Shown here piece by piece: positions 24,669 to 27,124 of a stretch of 27,124 bases of DNA. The notes beneath the pieces were generated by a model. That model was not told the origin of the DNA and did no database searches. It saw nothing but the letters and a program-made list of their open reading frames with translations. Origin of the DNA: Helicobacteraceae bacterium. GTDB taxonomy: Bacteria > Campylobacterota > Campylobacteria > Campylobacterales > Helicobacteraceae. Positions within the stretch are counted from its first letter, which is position 1; every line of letters starts with the position of its first letter. The translations under genes and the position numbers were made by a program. The stretch covers positions 1 to 27,124 of the forward strand of contig JARHYY010000115.1 in NCBI GenBank assembly GCA_029258405.1, written 5' to 3'.

Positions 24669-25331
24669 ATGAGTAATGCAAAAATTGATAATAAGCCAAT
24701 TGTTGATAATGATGATGGTAATGCACTAGCAAACAACCCTACAAAAAGGGTGCCTGTATGTCTCTGCCTTGATATAAGTGTCTCCATGGATGGAGAGCCT
24801 ATAGAGCAACTCAATAAAGGGATTGAGCTGTTTTATGAAGCAATTAATAATAATGAACAGGCAAAGCAAGCAGTAGAAGTATGTATTGTAACATTTGGTG
24901 AAACTGTTAGGGTTGATCAAGATTTTAAAGACATAGACGATGAATTACCACCTAGATTTAGTGCCGGTGGTGTTACCCCTATGGGTGAGGCAGTGAATAG
25001 AGCCATGGATTTATTAGAAGACAGAAAGAGAGAATATAAAGAAAACGGCATAGAATATTTTCAGCCTTGGCTTGTGCTTATCACAGATGGTGCGCCAACA
25101 GATGATTATGAGCAAGCAGCACAAAGGACAAGTGATTTAGCAAACATATAGAAAGCTTACAATATTCCCCATAGGTGTTGAAGGTTGTAATCTTAATATA
25201 TTAAAAAAATTTTCACCAAGCATTTTGGAGAATTTTTTCAATGGCTCTCACAAAGTGTTGGAGGTGTTGCTAGCTCTAAGCCCGGTGAGGCTATTGAGCT
25301 TCCAAGTCCTAGTGGTTGGGGAGAAGTTTAA
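24669..25331 (+). pseudogene. TerY-like von Willebrand A protein, broken by two compensating frame changes
   Basis: AAGGAG precedes the ATG. Residues 1-160 carry the metal-site motif LDISVSMDG (D-x-S-x-S), the threonine in GGVTPMGEAV, and the LITDGAPTDD strand, as in TerY. The frame then hits TAG at 25149. The next 22 codons continue in another frame (KLTIFPIGVEGCNLNILKKFSP). The original frame then resumes from about 25218 with KHFGEFFQWLSQSVGG and ends LPSPSGWGEV, the usual TerY C-terminus. The two changes (+1 then -1) cancel: total length is 663 bases, 221 codons including stop, normal for TerY. The first change is confined to about 25138-25151 by stops in both frames; the second lies in about 25203-25218, which includes an A7 run. 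VWA proteins scaffold the kinase and phosphatase in such trios. It is possibly intact if these are assembly errors. Confidence 0.85.
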
Positions 25332-25345
25332 ACTAAGGAGAAGCT

Positions 25346-27124
25346 ATGCAGAGCAAATATCATGCTATCACTCATGCAGAAAAAGGCAGAAGCCATATAA
25401 AAAATAGCACACCTTGTCAAGATTATGCGTATGAGCATATAACAGACAATATCGCCATTATTGCCCTAGCCGATGGGGCTGGCTCTGCTAAGTATTCTGA
25501 GCTTGGCGCACAATGCGTTACAGAAACAATAGCAAGCATGCTAGAGCAAGAATTTGATAATTATTATAATGATAACGAAACAAACAGCATTGCTCAAGCA
25601 ATAATAGCTTCTTTAAACAAAGAGCTAGAGCAATTAAGCAAGGACACAACAGAGCAGCTCAAGCCAAAGGGAGATGAAACATTTAAAGGCATTATAAAAA
25701 ATATGCAAGAGCAGCTAGATGAAATAAAACGCATAGATATAAACCAATATGACAGCATTATGCAAGATATAAAAACAGCATTAAATAAGCAACAAGAGAA
25801 TATAGGTAAAAAATTAAAAGATATAGAAAATGAACTTCAACATTATAAACAAAATAATGAGAGATTAGAGCAACAAGAAAATTTTAAAAAAGCTTTTGAA
25901 CAAGAGCTTAACAATTATGAAAAGCATAGAGATGATGCAAAAAAGTCTTTAATCAAAATATTAAAAAAACAAAAAAAAGATAAAGGTTGGTTAAAAAAAA
26001 TTTGGGATTGGCTATATGATAAATCTCATGATTTAACCCCCGAAGAAGAACAAAAAATAGAAGAAATAATACAAAGCATACCCGAAATAGCTCAACAGCA
26101 ACAAAAGACACAACGAGCCATAGAGTCGTTATTAAAAGAGCAAGTTGCCTTAAGAGAACAAATTGATGATAAAAACCATAGAGATAGCATTTTTGAGAAA
26201 TTAGATGCACATAATAAAAGCATCATAAAAACAATACAAGAGACTTATGAGGGCATAGAATCCACACTAGAGCAATTAAATAAAAAGAATAAAAGTATTT
26301 CTAATGAGCAACATTTAAAGAGCAATAATCATACATTACCAATACAAGATAATTTTAAAAACATTATTCAAGAATTCTTGAGCATGTATCAAGATTGTAT
26401 TAAGCAAGAAAAAAAAGAAAGAGAAGCTTTAAAGAATAAACAAAAAACAGCACAAAAAGAGCAAGAAACATTACAATTTAAGATAAATGGACATGACAGA
26501 TTAAAAAAAGAGATAGTATCTCATATGCAAACCCTCAAAGCCAATAGCGATACATTACATAAGGCATTACAAGAACTCAATTCAAAAAACAAAGATGAGT
26601 TTTGCACAGAAGATAATAAACAATATATAGAATCAATTGCATTTGAATCTTTTAAAAAGTCCTTGAATATAGTGAAAAATTTTGAGCAAAAGATATTAGC
26701 TTATGCAAAACAATATAATATACCACAAAAGGGCATACAACTACCAAGCATTGATGATCAAGTTTTTGATAAAGACAAGCTCATAAAAGCAATAGAAGAG
26801 AGCATTTGCACCATTAAAGATTTAAGCTCAACGCTACTTTTTGCAGCAATTAAAGATGATAGATGCCTTATAGGACATATAGGAGATGGAGCAATAGGTG
26901 GCTTATATGAAAATGAGCTTAGAGTAATATCAAATCCTGATAATGGAGAGCATTCAAATGAAACTTTTTTTGTAACAACAAAAAATGCACATAAGGTATT
27001 AAAGCTCAACAAAGGAAATGTAAGAGAAAAAAATATTAAAGCATTTGTGCTTATGTCTGATGGGAGCACAGAAGGATTATATAGCAAAAGAGATAAAAAA
27101 TTTGTAGAAGCATTACAAAGGCAT
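25346..27124 (+). CDS. PP2C-type serine/threonine phosphatase with a large coiled-coil-like insertion, 3' end outside the window
   Basis: 593 codons are open to the window edge. The N-terminal PP2C part has CQDYA (Asp26) and ALADGAGSAKYSELGAQ (metal-binding Asp43). The fold then breaks off: about residues 90-485 are rich in Lys, Glu, Gln, Asn and Leu, with long predicted helices (for example LKDIENELQHYKQ) and a short aromatic break GWLKKIWDWLYD near 217. PP2C resumes with SSTLLFAAIKDD (about 494-505), GHIGDGAIGG (Asp514), GEHSNETFFVTT and FVLMSDGSTEGLY (Asp572). A usual TerY-P phosphatase has roughly 250 residues, so the insertion more than doubles it. AAGGAG stands four bases before the ATG. 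Unlike its two upstream partners the frame is intact. It should remove phosphates placed by the partner kinase; the insertion could sense or scaffold. Confidence 0.88.
   Translation, partial: MQSKYHAITHAEKGRSHIKNSTPCQDYAYEHITDNIAIIALADGAGSAKYSELGAQCVTETIASMLEQEFDNYYNDNETNSIAQAIIASLNKELEQLSKDTTEQLKPKGDETFKGIIKNMQEQLDEIKRIDINQYDSIMQDIKTALNKQQENIGKKLKDIENELQHYKQNNERLEQQENFKKAFEQELNNYEKHRDDAKKSLIKILKKQKKDKGWLKKIWDWLYDKSHDLTPEEEQKIEEIIQSIPEIAQQQQKTQRAIESLLKEQVALREQIDDKNHRDSIFEKLDAHNKSIIKTIQETYEGIESTLEQLNKKNKSISNEQHLKSNNHTLPIQDNFKNIIQEFLSMYQDCIKQEKKEREALKNKQKTAQKEQETLQFKINGHDRLKKEIVSHMQTLKANSDTLHKALQELNSKNKDEFCTEDNKQYIESIAFESFKKSLNIVKNFEQKILAYAKQYNIPQKGIQLPSIDDQVFDKDKLIKAIEESICTIKDLSSTLLFAAIKDDRCLIGHIGDGAIGGLYENELRVISNPDNGEHSNETFFVTTKNAHKVLKLNKGNVREKNIKAFVLMSDGSTEGLYSKRDKKFVEALQRH

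Noticed and set aside
25138..25220. Programmed ribosomal frameshifting in the VWA gene
   Set aside because: No slippery heptamer at the first site, and two opposite shifts in 70 bases would be needed.
25225..25407. ORF across the end of the VWA gene and start of the PP2C gene
   Set aside because: It is the wrong frame for the conserved TerY C-terminus and the PP2C N-terminus; a by-product of the frame changes.
1..27124. tRNA, rRNA, insertion sequence or CRISPR array
   Set aside because: Reading both strands, I saw no tRNA arms, rRNA segments, transposase motifs or regularly spaced repeats.

Overview
The window looks like chromosomal DNA of an enterohepatic Helicobacter-type member of the Campylobacterota. 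It is AT-rich. It carries a two-subunit-type pyruvate carboxylase B gene, short operons with overlapping genes, promoters built on an extended -10 box with little -35, and core proteins of the expected lengths. The species cannot be named from the sequence alone.

Layout. Positions 1-4935 (minus strand) hold an oligopeptide ABC transporter in the order oppB-C-D-F-A, with oppA running off the left edge. A gene-free AT-rich stretch separates it from a TonB-dependent outer-membrane receptor (5705-7795, minus) with a Fur-box-like sequence over its promoter. A second gene-free stretch of about 1 kb follows. Positions 8825-13900 (plus) hold pycB, xseA and an orphan yejA-like peptide-binding protein, tightly packed. 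Next comes leuA, preceded by a short leader ORF with four consecutive leucine codons overlapping a hairpin and followed by a T run: a leucine attenuator. The SRP (4.5S) RNA gene ffs lies on the minus strand behind leuA. Positions 16064-20446 (plus) hold carB, a short Sua5/YrdC-type protein whose start overlaps the carB stop, and an unrecognised membrane protein. A metallo-beta-lactamase-fold hydrolase (minus), a dgt-type dNTPase (plus) and ttcA (minus) follow.

The accessory part is 23264-27124 (plus): a PIN-domain/protein-kinase fusion, a TerY-like von Willebrand A protein, and a PP2C-type phosphatase that runs off the right edge. This is the kinase/VWA/phosphatase trio known as the TerY-P type, with two unusual features: an N-terminal PIN nuclease-like domain on the kinase, and an approximately 390-residue coiled-coil-like insertion inside the phosphatase catalytic domain. 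The kinase and VWA genes are broken by four single-base frame changes within about 1.8 kb, while no housekeeping gene in the other 23 kb is broken. The cluster therefore looks like a decaying or switched-off signalling or defence module, unless the assembly is locally wrong.

The main biological signals are the PIN-kinase/VWA/split-PP2C module, the leucine attenuator, the SRP RNA with a leader that can compete with its outer stem, and the hairpin sitting at the -35 position of the carB promoter.
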